A DNA stretch of 64,000 bases, from assembly GCA_044226395.1 (NCBI GenBank), contig JBGAHD010000003.1, positions 558,001 through 622,000 of the forward strand. The letters run 5' to 3'. The translations under genes and the position numbers were made by a program. This DNA is from JBGAHD01 sp044226395. GTDB taxonomy: Bacteria > Pseudomonadota > Gammaproteobacteria > Xanthomonadales > Ahniellaceae. The notes beneath the pieces are model-generated. The model was not told where the DNA came from and searched no databases. It saw only the letters and a list, made by a program, of their open reading frames with translations. Positions 48,426-57,146 of the stretch are shown here, piece after piece; position 1 is the first letter of the stretch; each line of letters begins with the position of its first letter.

Positions 48426-48932
48426 TCAGTCGCGCGTCAAGCGTCGTTGCGCGGCGCGCATCAGGCTCACCGAATACCAGCGATGAAAGCCCAGCAAAGC
48501 ATGAAACAACCACCCCATGCGTGGCGGCCCCGCCGCGCCATCGGCCTTGCCCACCACGACCGATCCGAAGTACAGCCGCGTGCCGCCCGCGACCGCCTCG
48601 CGCATCAACCACGACCGCGTGCCGCCATTGAGATCGCGCAGCAGCAGCTGATCCGGCTCGCGCGCTTCGACCGTCCACGCGGAGAAGGCATCGATCTCGC
48701 CGAGACCTAGCGCGCGCGCCTGCGCATCGGTCGACGGCTTGCGCACGACCAGGCCCAGGATCGCGCGTTCGAGCTTGAACAAGCGCGTCGTGTAGAACGC
48801 TTCGACGAAAGTCGCGAGACTGACCTCGCGATCAATCGTCATGGCATAGGCGTCGGTGAAGAATCCCTTCGCGTGATAGCGCTGGGTCAAGGCTTGCGTG
48901 GGCGGGTCGATGGCTTCGATCGCGGTGCTCAT
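48426..48932 (-). CDS. Uncharacterised cytoplasmic protein
   Basis: A 168-residue protein without signal peptide or membrane helix. It shows mixed alpha/beta character with AYAMTIDREVSLATFVEAFY, LFKLERAILGLVV, FSAWTVEAREPDQLLLRDLNG, TRLYFGSVVV and a C-terminal amphipathic stretch LFHALLGFHRWYSVSLM. The pattern recalls DUF2867/START-like ligand-binding proteins, but I do not assign it. The ATG at 48932 is preferred over 48983 for its ordinary N-terminus; the ribosome binding site is weak. It stands next to the 2H-like gene on the same strand, 92 bases away. Confidence 0.6.
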   Translation of the reverse strand: MSTAIEAIDPPTQALTQRYHAKGFFTDAYAMTIDREVSLATFVEAFYTTRLFKLERAILGLVVRKPSTDAQARALGLGEIDAFSAWTVEAREPDQLLLRDLNGGTRSWLMREAVAGGTRLYFGSVVVGKADGAAGPPRMGWLFHALLGFHRWYSVSLMRAAQRRLTRD

Positions 48933-49129
48933 GGCGTGCTCATCTCGAAAACACGAATCACGGTCGTCGCCGTGATGAGCCACTCGACGCCACGATTGGT
49001 GACATCGACCGAGGCGCTCACGGTGGACGCCTCTCGTCGCGCGTCATCCTAAAGGGAATCCGTGCGCCGAGGTGAGGTGTTCGCGTCGGCTGCGCCCAGC
49101 CACCCGCGACATGCTCGCGGGAAACCCAT

Positions 49130-49426
49130 TCACGCCTGCCGCACTCCAACCGACCACAACATCAGCCCCGCCAAGACCAATAGGAACGAGGCCGCCGCGA
49201 GCGCCAGCAGCGCGTTTGCCAGCAGGTCGTAGCCCTTGGCGCCTTCGTGCATCAAGGCGTTGATCACGTTGACGAGGTTCGCGTCGTCGAGCGTCGCCAC
49301 GTACACATCGCCGCGCCTGCGCAGCACTGAGCCCATGTGATCGCTGTTGAAAAACAGCCAGCATGCGAACATCAGGCCGGAGAACCCGGCCAACAGATTG
49401 AACAAGGCGAGCAGCATTCTGAACAT
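49130..49426 (-). CDS. Small two-helix membrane protein
   Basis: A 98-residue protein with two long hydrophobic helices (about residues 4-26 and 68-92) and a polar middle with MGSVLRRRGDVYVATLDDAN and LVNVINALMHEGAKGYDLLA. GGAG is 6 bases before the ATG. I recognise no family. It is probably an inner-membrane protein and stands alone. Confidence 0.6.
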   Translation of the reverse strand: MFRMLLALFNLLAGFSGLMFACWLFFNSDHMGSVLRRRGDVYVATLDDANLVNVINALMHEGAKGYDLLANALLALAAASFLLVLAGLMLWSVGVRQA

Positions 49427-49533
49427 GGCGACTCCGCGAACTCGCGCGGCGTCGCTCGATCCATCGCCTCGAACGCACGCTCACGCATCGCGTTGAGAGT
49501 CAGCCCTTCGCGCGAAGTTCCCGCGCGACGCAC

Positions 49534-50190
49534 TCAGTCTGCCGCGGCCATGGCCCGCGTGAATGCGACCAGCTTGTCCTCATCCAACACGCCATCGCTA
49601 CGCACGCCACTGCACAAATCCAATCCAAACGGCCGCACGCGCGCGATCGCTTCGCCGACATTCTCGGCGCGCAAACCGCCGGCGAGATACACGGGCTTGC
49701 CCGCGCGCTCGACGATATAGCGGCTCACGTCCCAGTCGTGCACGCGGCCCGTGCCGCCGAGTTCCTTCACCGCGAGCTTGGGATTGCCCGAATCCAGCAG
49801 CAGCGCATCGACGTGCGTGGCGACATCAAGCGCTTCACCCACCGCCTCGTGACCCATCACGTGGATCACTTGCACGAGGGCGATGCCGGGCAGGGCGCGG
49901 CGCAATTTCGCGTAGGTGTTGATCGGCACCGCGTCGACCAGTTGCAGCGTGTTGGCGCGACAGCGGCGTTGCTGATCGATGATGGCGTCGGCATCGGTCA
50001 GCGCGGTAAGCAGAAAGGTCGCCACGCCCGGCGGCACGCCGCGCGCGATCTCGGCTATCGCGGCCTCGCCGATGGTGCCCGGGCCGCTCGGCATGGCCGA
50101 GACCAGACCCAAGGCCGAGGCGCCATGACGCACGGCGATTTCGGCTTCGAGCGGCGAGCTGATGCAACAGACTTTCAGGCGCGGCTTCAT
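49534..50190 (-). CDS. Phosphoribosylanthranilate isomerase-like (TrpF-like) protein
   Basis: A 218-residue TIM-barrel protein similar to TrpF. The start KVCCISSPLEAEIAVRHGASALG corresponds to the TrpF KxCGxxx motif with the catalytic Cys, and DALLLDSGNPKLAVKELGGTGRVHDW near residue 127 contains the expected catalytic Asp. The ending PVYLAGGLRAENVGEAIARVRPFGLDLCSGVR is the phosphate-binding part. The sequence diverges from the usual TrpF start (KICG), no other trp gene is nearby, and the gene lies directly downstream of ahcY. Whether it serves tryptophan synthesis is uncertain. Confidence 0.7.
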   Translation of the reverse strand: MKPRLKVCCISSPLEAEIAVRHGASALGLVSAMPSGPGTIGEAAIAEIARGVPPGVATFLLTALTDADAIIDQQRRCRANTLQLVDAVPINTYAKLRRALPGIALVQVIHVMGHEAVGEALDVATHVDALLLDSGNPKLAVKELGGTGRVHDWDVSRYIVERAGKPVYLAGGLRAENVGEAIARVRPFGLDLCSGVRSDGVLDEDKLVAFTRAMAAAD

Positions 50191-50252
50191 GCGTTACCCC
50201 CGAAACGAAGCGGCCGCGAAGTTCGCGGCCGCCGTGTCACGTGTCACATCGA

Positions 50253-51677
50253 TCAATAGCGATAATGCTCGGGCTTGTACGGGCCGTCGACATCGACGCC
50301 CAGGTACGCGGCCTGATCCGCCGTCAAACGCGTGAGCTTGACGCCGATCTTTTCCAGATGCAGGCGCGCCACTTCCTCGTCGAGCTTCTTCGGCAGGCGA
50401 TAGACAGTCTTTTCGTACTTGTCCTTGTTCGCCCACAGATCGATCTGCGCCAAGGTCTGATTGGAGAACGAGTTCGACATCACGAAGCTCGGATGGCCCG
50501 TGGCGCAACCCAGGTTCACCAGGCGGCCCTCGGCCAGCAGATAGATCTCGTGCTTGCCGAAGCTGTACTTGTCGACCTGCGGCTTGATATTGGTGCGGCT
50601 CACGCCGGCGGCCTTGCTCAAGCGCTCGACCTGGATCTCGTTGTCGAAATGGCCGATGTTGCAGACGATGGCCTGATTCTTCATCTGGGCCATGTGCTCG
50701 AGCGTGATCACGTCCTTGTTGCCGGTCGTGGTCACGTAGATGTCGGCGATGCCGAGCGTCTCTTCGATCGTGGTGACCTGGAAGCCTTCCATCGCCGCCT
50801 GCAGCGCGTTGATGGGGTCGATCTCGGTCACGATCACGCGCGCGCCGAAGCCGCGCAGCGAATGCGCCGAGCCCTTGCCCACGTCGCCGTAACCGCACAC
50901 CACCGCGACCTTGCCCGCGACCATCACGTCCATCGCGCGCTTCAGGCCATCGGCCAGCGATTCGCGGCAGCCGTAGAGATTGTCGAACTTCGACTTGGTC
51001 ACCGAGTCATTGACGTTGATCGCCGGCACCAGGAGCTTGCCGGCTTCGGCCAGCTGATACAGACGATGCACGCCGGTGGTGGTCTCTTCCGAGACGCCGC
51101 GCCAATCCTTGACGACATTGGCCCAGAAACCCGGGCGTTCCTTGTGCACGCGCTTGAGCAGATTCTTGATGATCTGCTCTTCTTCCGAGCCCGAGGGCGT
51201 GTTGACCCAATCCGAGCCCTGCTCCAGTTCATAGCCCTTGTGGATCAGCAGGGTCACGTCGCCGCCGTCGTCGACGACGAGTTCCGGACCCTTGCCGCCG
51301 GGATGGGCCACGGCGTCGAAGGTGCAGTCCCAGTATTCCTCCAGCGTCTCGCCCTTCCAGGCGAACACCGGCACGCCGGACTTGGCGATGGCGGCGGCGG
51401 CCTGATCCTGGGTCGAGAAGATATTGCAGCTGGCCCAGCGCACGGAGGCGCCGAGATCGGCCAGGGTCTCGATCAGCACGGCGGTCTGGATGGTCATGTG
51501 CAGCGAGCCCGTCACGCGCACGCCCTTGAGCGGCTTGGACTGGGCGTACTTGCGACGGATGGCCATCAGGCCCGGCATTTCGTGCTCGGCGATCTGGATT
51601 TCCTTGCGGCCCCAGTCGGCGAGTTCGATGTTGGCGACTTTGTAGTCTTGGGCGAGGTTCTTCACCACGGCGTTCAT
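50253..51677 (-). CDS. ahcY: Adenosylhomocysteinase
   Basis: A 474-residue NAD-dependent enzyme that hydrolyses S-adenosylhomocysteine to adenosine and homocysteine, removing the product inhibitor of methylation. Hallmarks are VTGSLHMTIQTAVLIETL near residue 57, WASCNIFSTQDQAAAAI, the catalytic EYWDCTF, the Rossmann motif VAVVCGYGDVGKGSAHSLRG near residue 260, GNKDVITLEHM, and the ending DGPYKPEHYRY. Length is that of the proteobacterial form with the internal insertion. A SAH riboswitch and a palindromic operator precede it, so expression should rise when SAH accumulates. Confidence 0.97.
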   Translation of the reverse strand: MNAVVKNLAQDYKVANIELADWGRKEIQIAEHEMPGLMAIRRKYAQSKPLKGVRVTGSLHMTIQTAVLIETLADLGASVRWASCNIFSTQDQAAAAIAKSGVPVFAWKGETLEEYWDCTFDAVAHPGGKGPELVVDDGGDVTLLIHKGYELEQGSDWVNTPSGSEEEQIIKNLLKRVHKERPGFWANVVKDWRGVSEETTTGVHRLYQLAEAGKLLVPAINVNDSVTKSKFDNLYGCRESLADGLKRAMDVMVAGKVAVVCGYGDVGKGSAHSLRGFGARVIVTEIDPINALQAAMEGFQVTTIEETLGIADIYVTTTGNKDVITLEHMAQMKNQAIVCNIGHFDNEIQVERLSKAAGVSRTNIKPQVDKYSFGKHEIYLLAEGRLVNLGCATGHPSFVMSNSFSNQTLAQIDLWANKDKYEKTVYRLPKKLDEEVARLHLEKIGVKLTRLTADQAAYLGVDVDGPYKPEHYRY

Positions 51678-51718
51678 GCGTACTCCATTCGGTCGAATGA
51701 ATGGGCGCCCTTGCTTCT

Positions 51719-51793
51719 AGGAAGCGCCTGCTGAGCGTGGCCCCGGTCGCGCGTGGACTCGGCGTGAAGGGGTCGCAGCGCCCCTCAGCAGGG
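51719..51793 (-). promoter_or_regulatory. SAH riboswitch upstream of ahcY
   Basis: On the minus strand the leader reads CCTGCTGAG, then GGGCGCTGCGACC, a variable hairpin, and GGCCACGCTCAGCAGGCGC. P1 is a perfect 9-bp stem (51784-51792 with 51727-51735). The core GAGGGGCGCTGCGACC matches the conserved SAH-riboswitch consensus. A pseudoknot can form between GGGGCGC and GCGCTTCC (51720-51727) with two G-U pairs. This is the RF01057 arrangement, always found with ahcY or metH/metE-type genes. Ligand binding should turn the gene on. A small hairpin CATTC/GAATG lies just before the ribosome binding site GGAG. Confidence 0.85.
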
Positions 51794-51824
51794 AGCGGGC
51801 GGCGCCAGGCGGCGCCGGGCCGGC

Positions 51825-51855
51825 ATTATATATCCTTGCTTCGCGATGGAAAGAT
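51825..51855 (-). promoter_or_regulatory. ahcY promoter with shared methionine-cycle operator
   Basis: A perfect -10 TATAAT (51825-51830, minus strand) is preceded after 16 bases by TTTCCA (51847-51852). The 24-bp element 51832-51855, with arms ATCCTTG and GAAAGAT around CTTCGCGATG, lies between and over the -35. Arms match imperfectly (5 of 7) but spacing and centre are those of the metF and metK elements. Confidence 0.7.
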
Positions 51856-51975
51856 GAATCACCGTCAATGCCTGTCCACGACCGTGCGGGACGCATCCCC
51901 GGTCGCGCGGGATTGGGTTACAGTGACGCCCGCAGGGGCCGGTCCCGTCATGGGACGTGGTGGCTTGGGGGCGTG

Positions 51976-53715
51976 ATGACGGTGAGCAAATCCACGGCGG
52001 AGCTGGCGCGCGACGAGCGCGATCTGCCGCATTTTGACCCGGCCTGGCGGGCCATGCTCGAAGCCATTCCCGACCCGGTTTTCATCAAGGATCGGCGCCA
52101 CCGCTGGGTGTTGTTCAACGACGCCTTCGCCGAGTTGTTGGGCCGCCCGCGCGAGTGGATGCAGGGTCGCTCCGATTTCGATAGCTCGCCGGCCGACGAG
52201 GCGCGCGTGTTCTGGGCCAAGGACGACGAAGTCTTCGAGACCGGTCGGGCCAATACCAATCTCGAGGCGCACACCGACACCAATGGCCGTCGGCGCGTGA
52301 TCGAAACCAAGAAGACCTTGTTCATCGGCCCCGATGGCCAGGCCTATCTCGTCGGCGTGATCCGCGATCTGACCGATGCCGTGCGTACCCAGGCCGAACT
52401 CGAGCGCGCCAATGGCGAGCTGCGTCGCTTGGTCGCCGAACGCGAAGCCGAGCTCAAGGTCAGTCACGCGCAGTTGGAAAGCTTCGCCTATTACGACCCG
52501 CTGACCGGCTTGCCCAATCGACGCTTGTTGTTCGGCAAGCTGGAAAAACGCTTGCAGCAAGGCGCGCTGGTCGCGTTCCTGGTCGATATCGACAATTTCA
52601 AATGGCTCAACGATTCCAAGGGCCAGTCGTTCGGCGATGAAGTGCTGCGCGCGCTGGCCGATCGGCTGCGCGCCACGGTCGAGCACGCGTTGATCGCGCG
52701 CATGAGCGCCGATGAATTCATCGTCGTGCTGGCCGAGCCCGAGCATCGCGATGAAGCCTGGGCCGCGGGCATGGCCGAGAATCTGCTCGCCACCTGCTCG
52801 CAACCGGTGCAGGTGCATGGCGAGGAGATCGCGGTCAGCGTCTCGATCGGCGTGGCCATGGCGCCGCGCGATGCCGACAACGCCGCGCAATTGATCCAGC
52901 GCGCCGACACGGCCATGCACAAGGCCAAGGATCGCGGGCGCAATCAATACGCCTTTTTCGACCCCAAGTACGGCAATCGCGCCGACGAGTTCGTGGCGCT
53001 GGAAACTGGCCTTCGCGCTGCCTTGCGCGGCCACGCGCTGGGCGTGGCGCTGCAGCCGATCGTGTCGGCGCGAACGCGTCAGGTGTTGGGTTACGAGGCC
53101 TTGGCGCGCTGGCATGACGCGCGCCTGGGCGAAGTCAGCCCCGCGCGCTTCGTGCCCATGGCCGAGAACACCGGCATGGTGCACGAGCTCGGCATGCAAG
53201 TGCTGCGCAAGGCCACGCTGTCGGCCAAGCGCTTGCCGCCGGACAGTCGTCTCGCGGTCAATCTGTCGGTGCGTCAGCTCACGCGCGCGTCGTTGCTGAC
53301 CGATGTCACGACCGTGCTCAAGGAAACCGGCTTTGATCCGCGCCGGCTGGAGTTCGAGATCACCGAGAGTTTCGCCGCCAATATCTCCGCGCGCGCGCTC
53401 AATGCCATCGATGGCTTGCGCCAGATCGGCGTGTCGTTCGCGCTGGATGATTTCGGCACGGGCTATTCGGCCCTGGTGCAATTGCAGCGGCTGCCGATCG
53501 ATCGCATCAAGATCGATCGGGGCTTCGTGGCCGAACTGCCCGGCGATCCGCGCAGCGCCGCCCTGGTCGAGGCCATGGTGCGCATGGCCCACGCGCTCAA
53601 TCTGCGCGTGGTCGCCGAGGGCGTGGAGCGCGAGGAACAGTGGGCCTTCCTGTCGGCCCTGGGCGTGGACGAAGTGCAGGGTTTCCTGTTCGCGCGCCCG
53701 CAGCCGGCGCCTTGA
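51976..53715 (+). CDS. PAS-GGDEF-EAL protein, probable c-di-GMP phosphodiesterase
   Basis: A 579-residue cytoplasmic signalling protein. A PAS domain (about 20-140: AIPDPVFIKDRRHRWVLFND) is followed by a short coiled coil, a GGDEF domain (about 165-325) and an EAL domain (about 335-579). The GGDEF active site reads RMSADEF near residue 241, so the first two Gly are lost, and no RxxD inhibitory site is seen. The EAL active site is intact: YEALARW near 372, NLSVRQL, EITES, LDDFGTGYSAL, IKIDRGFV and VAEGVE. The likely net activity is c-di-GMP breakdown controlled by the PAS domain. No partner gene is adjacent. Confidence 0.9.
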   Translation: MTVSKSTAELARDERDLPHFDPAWRAMLEAIPDPVFIKDRRHRWVLFNDAFAELLGRPREWMQGRSDFDSSPADEARVFWAKDDEVFETGRANTNLEAHTDTNGRRRVIETKKTLFIGPDGQAYLVGVIRDLTDAVRTQAELERANGELRRLVAEREAELKVSHAQLESFAYYDPLTGLPNRRLLFGKLEKRLQQGALVAFLVDIDNFKWLNDSKGQSFGDEVLRALADRLRATVEHALIARMSADEFIVVLAEPEHRDEAWAAGMAENLLATCSQPVQVHGEEIAVSVSIGVAMAPRDADNAAQLIQRADTAMHKAKDRGRNQYAFFDPKYGNRADEFVALETGLRAALRGHALGVALQPIVSARTRQVLGYEALARWHDARLGEVSPARFVPMAENTGMVHELGMQVLRKATLSAKRLPPDSRLAVNLSVRQLTRASLLTDVTTVLKETGFDPRRLEFEITESFAANISARALNAIDGLRQIGVSFALDDFGTGYSALVQLQRLPIDRIKIDRGFVAELPGDPRSAALVEAMVRMAHALNLRVVAEGVEREEQWAFLSALGVDEVQGFLFARPQPAP

Positions 53716-53727
53716 TAGACTAGGGCC

Positions 53728-54315
53728 ATGAGCGACCCGTTGACGCCCATCTCCAGCGAGTCCGATCGCGCCGACGTGACGCGCCTGCTGCGCGCCTGGC
53801 AAGGCGGCGACGCGGTCGCGCGCGAATCGCTGATGGAGCTGGTCTACGCCAAGGTCCGCGCCATCGCCGCGCAGTCGCTGCGGCGCGCGCCGGGCGCCTC
53901 GCTCACGCCGACCGAACTCGCACACGAAGCCCTGATGCGGCTGCTCGACGCCGAGGCCAGTTGGGAAGACCGCAAGCATTTCTTCCACGTCATCGCCCAG
54001 GCCACGCGCCAGGTGCTGGTGGACGCCGCGCGCCGACGCTTGGCCGACAAGCGCGGCGGCGGCATCGATCCGGTCAGTCTCGAACACGCCAACGTGGTGC
54101 CGGCCACCGGCAATGACGGCGATATTCTGCGCGTGAGCGAAGCGCTGGATGAACTCGCCGCGTCCGATCCGCGCCGCGCGCGCGTGATCGAGCTGACGTA
54201 TTTTGGCGGCTTCGATCGCACCGAAGTCGCGGCCGCGCTCGATGTCTCCGTGCCCACGGTCGATCGCGACCTGCGCTTCGCGCGCGCCTGGCTCAAGGAC
54301 GCGCTGCGCGCATGA
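53728..54315 (+). CDS. ECF sigma factor of the kinase-linked (ECF43-like) group
   Basis: A 195-residue sigma factor with region 2 (RLLRAWQGGDAVARESLMELVYAKVRAIAAQSL, LTPTELAHEALMRLL, HFFHVIAQATRQVLVDAARRR) and region 4 (FGGFDRTEVAAALDVSVPTVDRDLRFARAWL). No anti-sigma factor gene is present; instead the next gene, overlapping by 4 bases (ATGA), encodes a Ser/Thr kinase. This is the layout of the ECF43 group, studied as EcfP/PpkT2 in Vibrio and EcfK/PknS in Xanthomonas, in which the sigma factor is activated by phosphorylation of a threonine in region 2.2. Thr in LTPTEL could be such a site (inference). Confidence 0.9.
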   Translation: MSDPLTPISSESDRADVTRLLRAWQGGDAVARESLMELVYAKVRAIAAQSLRRAPGASLTPTELAHEALMRLLDAEASWEDRKHFFHVIAQATRQVLVDAARRRLADKRGGGIDPVSLEHANVVPATGNDGDILRVSEALDELAASDPRRARVIELTYFGGFDRTEVAAALDVSVPTVDRDLRFARAWLKDALRA

Positions 54316-57086
54316 GCGAGACCCTCGACCATCTGGCCGAGTGGTTCGATCAACTGTTGTCGCTGCCACCGGCCGAACGCGAGGCCGCGCTGGCGGCCCT
54401 GCCCATCGGTGAGAACACGCGCGCCAAACTCGCGCGCATGCTCGCGGCCGATGACGATCCCGGCGATCCCCTGGCCAGCGCGATTTCCGACGCAGCGAGT
54501 CTGGTCGAAGGCTCGGTCGATGCCGGTCAGCGCATCGGCGCCTATCGCATCTTGCGCGAACTCGGTTCTGGCGGCATGGGCACGGTGTTCCTGGCCGAGC
54601 GCGCCGAGGCTGGCTTCGAGCAGCGCGTCGCGATCAAGCTGATGCGCGGCTTTCCCACCGAGGAAGGCCGCGCGCGTTTGCGTCAGGAGCGACGCATCCT
54701 GGCCGAACTCGATCATCCGCACATCGCGCGCCTGCTCGATGGTGGCGAGACGCCCGGCGGTCAGCCCTACATCGTCATGGAATACGTGCCGGGCGTGTAC
54801 ATCACCGATTTCTTCGCGCAGCGCCGGCTCGATTTGCGCGCGCGTCTGGCCTTGTTCGACGAAGTGCTCGACGCCGTGGCGCACGCGCACAGTCATCTGG
54901 TGATTCATCGCGACCTCAAGCCCGGCAATGTGCTGGTGCGCGAGGACGGCGTGCCGAAGCTTCTGGATTTCGGCGTGGCCAAGCTCGTCGATCTCAGTCA
55001 AGGCACGACGGGCGATACCTCCACGCGCGTGTGGACGCCGGGGTATGCCAGCCCCGAACAACGCGCCGGGCGCGGCGTCACCACCGCGACCGATGTCTTC
55101 AGTCTCGGTGTCTTGCTGCGCGAACTGCTCACCGGCGAGCGCGACGCGGCGCTGCCACCGCTGCCGGCCGATCGGCGCGCGCCGCCGTTGCTGCTCGATG
55201 CCGATATGCGCGGCATCATCGCCATGGCCACCAGCGCCGACGCGCAGCGGCGCTATGCCACGGTCGAAGCGTTGCGCGACGATCTGCGTCGCTATCGCGA
55301 AGGCAAGCCCGTGCGCGCGGCGCGCGACACCAATTGGTATCGCGCGCGCAAATTCGTCGCGCGTCATCGCGTGGGCGTGGGCCTGACCTTGTTGGCGCTG
55401 CTTGGCGTGATCGCCTTCGGCTGGCGCCTGAATACCGAACGCGAACGCGCGCTGGCCGCCGAGCACGCGGCGCTGGTCGCGGGTGAACAGGCGCGCCAGG
55501 ACGCGCAAACCGCGCGCAAGGCGATGGATTTCCTCGTGGGCGTGTTCTCCGAGGCCGATCCCGAACAAGCGCGCGGTCGCGCGCTGACGCCGCGCGAACT
55601 GGTCGATCGCGGCGTCGAACGCGCGCAGCATGATGCCGCGCTCGATCCGCTGATGCGCCGGGCCCTGCAGCGCCTATTCGGCGCGCTGTACTACAACATG
55701 GGCGAAGCCCAGCCCGCGGTCGACCAGCTCACCGCCGGTCTCGCCGGCGATCCCCCGACCGAGCGCGCGGCCGCGTTCGAATGGGCCGAGCTCGCCGACA
55801 TGCTAGGCCAAGCACACATCCGCCTGTTTCAATTCGATCGCGCGCGCGCCATCGCCGCGCGCGCCGACGAAGTGCGCCGCCAGGTCGCGCCCGACGATCC
55901 GCGCACACGCTTTCTGCGGTTGAGCCAAGCGGGTTTCATCGACTATCGCGAAGGACTCAACGAGAAAGCCATTCCGCAGCTCGCCGAAGCGGTGAAGATT
56001 GGCGATGGTCTGCCGGGCCTCGCGACCGTGGATTTTCTCGATGCGCTTCGCGTGCTCGCGCATTCGCAACAACGCGCTGGGCATTTCGAAGAAGCCTACG
56101 CGCTGTCGAGCGATTTGATCCGGCGCGTGCAGGCGCAAGGGTCGGATCAAGGCGTGGCCATGGCCGCCGCGCTGCACGTGCACGCGGTCGCCGCGCACAA
56201 CCTCGGCAAGTTCGACGAAGCCCTGACCAGCTTCGATCGCGCGCTGACCTTGCGCCGCGCGATGGACCCGACCGGTGCGACCTTCTCGAGCCTGCTCAAT
56301 GACTACGCCATCTTGCTCAACGATCTCAGCCGGTATCGCGAATCACTGGCCATGCTCGACGAAGCCGAGCGCGTCACGCGCGCAATGACCGGCGTGCGCG
56401 TCGACGATCCGGAGATCGTCGGCAACATCGCATCGGTCAGCGAGAGCGCCGGCGACTACGACCGCGCCGAGCGCATGACCCGCGAGGCCATGATCCTGAT
56501 CGCGAAAGCGCGTCCCGACGACGCCGACGGCATGCGTCGCCTGCGCAGCAATCTCGGGCGCGTACTGGCGTTTCGCGGTCGCTACGACGAAGCGCGCGCG
56601 CTGCTGGAAGCCACGCGGCGCGAGGTCGAACCCTTGGGGCCCGAGAGCTTCGACTACGCCTTCGAGACGTTTCGCTTGGCCACGGCCGAGCGTCTCGCTG
56701 GTCGCTTCGCGCGCGCCTCGGCCCTGATCGATGAAGCCGAGCGCGGGTTCAAGGCGCAGGTGCCCGAGGGTCATCCGGTGCTTGCGCACGTGCTGCGCTC
56801 GCGCGGCTACATCGCCGCCGCGCAGGGACGATTCGAAGACGCCACGCGCGAACTCGACGCCGCGCGCGCCATCCTCGTGGCCGCCTTCGACGAGGACAAT
56901 CTCGACGTGCGCATCGTTGATGTCGAACGCGCCGCCGTGCTTGCCGCGCGCGGCGAGAACGATCAGGCGCGCGCGCTGCTGACCGTGGCCCTGCCGACCT
57001 TGCGCCGCGCCTTGCTACCGACCGAGGTCAATCGCGCGCGCGCCGAGGCGTTGGCGCGCAAGCTCGGCGGCATTCCGGAAGCCTGA
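54312..57086 (+). CDS. Ser/Thr protein kinase with TPR domain
   Basis: A 924-residue membrane kinase. The kinase domain (about 78-340) has the Gly loop LGSGGMGTVFLAE near residue 85, the ATP Lys in VAIKLM, catalytic HRDLKPGNVLV near 199, and metal-binding DFGVAK near 219. One membrane helix VGVGLTLLALLGVIAFGW is near 355. The C-terminal 500 residues form TPR-like helical repeats on the other side of the membrane (for example AALHVHAVAAHNLGKFDEAL). It is translationally coupled to the ECF sigma gene and probably phosphorylates it after sensing an envelope signal through the repeats. It is the last gene of the pair; the next genes are on the other strand. Confidence 0.92.
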   Translation: MSETLDHLAEWFDQLLSLPPAEREAALAALPIGENTRAKLARMLAADDDPGDPLASAISDAASLVEGSVDAGQRIGAYRILRELGSGGMGTVFLAERAEAGFEQRVAIKLMRGFPTEEGRARLRQERRILAELDHPHIARLLDGGETPGGQPYIVMEYVPGVYITDFFAQRRLDLRARLALFDEVLDAVAHAHSHLVIHRDLKPGNVLVREDGVPKLLDFGVAKLVDLSQGTTGDTSTRVWTPGYASPEQRAGRGVTTATDVFSLGVLLRELLTGERDAALPPLPADRRAPPLLLDADMRGIIAMATSADAQRRYATVEALRDDLRRYREGKPVRAARDTNWYRARKFVARHRVGVGLTLLALLGVIAFGWRLNTERERALAAEHAALVAGEQARQDAQTARKAMDFLVGVFSEADPEQARGRALTPRELVDRGVERAQHDAALDPLMRRALQRLFGALYYNMGEAQPAVDQLTAGLAGDPPTERAAAFEWAELADMLGQAHIRLFQFDRARAIAARADEVRRQVAPDDPRTRFLRLSQAGFIDYREGLNEKAIPQLAEAVKIGDGLPGLATVDFLDALRVLAHSQQRAGHFEEAYALSSDLIRRVQAQGSDQGVAMAAALHVHAVAAHNLGKFDEALTSFDRALTLRRAMDPTGATFSSLLNDYAILLNDLSRYRESLAMLDEAERVTRAMTGVRVDDPEIVGNIASVSESAGDYDRAERMTREAMILIAKARPDDADGMRRLRSNLGRVLAFRGRYDEARALLEATRREVEPLGPESFDYAFETFRLATAERLAGRFARASALIDEAERGFKAQVPEGHPVLAHVLRSRGYIAAAQGRFEDATRELDAARAILVAAFDEDNLDVRIVDVERAAVLAARGENDQARALLTVALPTLRRALLPTEVNRARAEALARKLGGIPEA

Positions 57087-57146
57087 GTTCGCGCGGCGCG
57101 CGGGGAGTTATCGCGCGTCAAGCGAGGAGTCATCGCGCGCCAAGCG

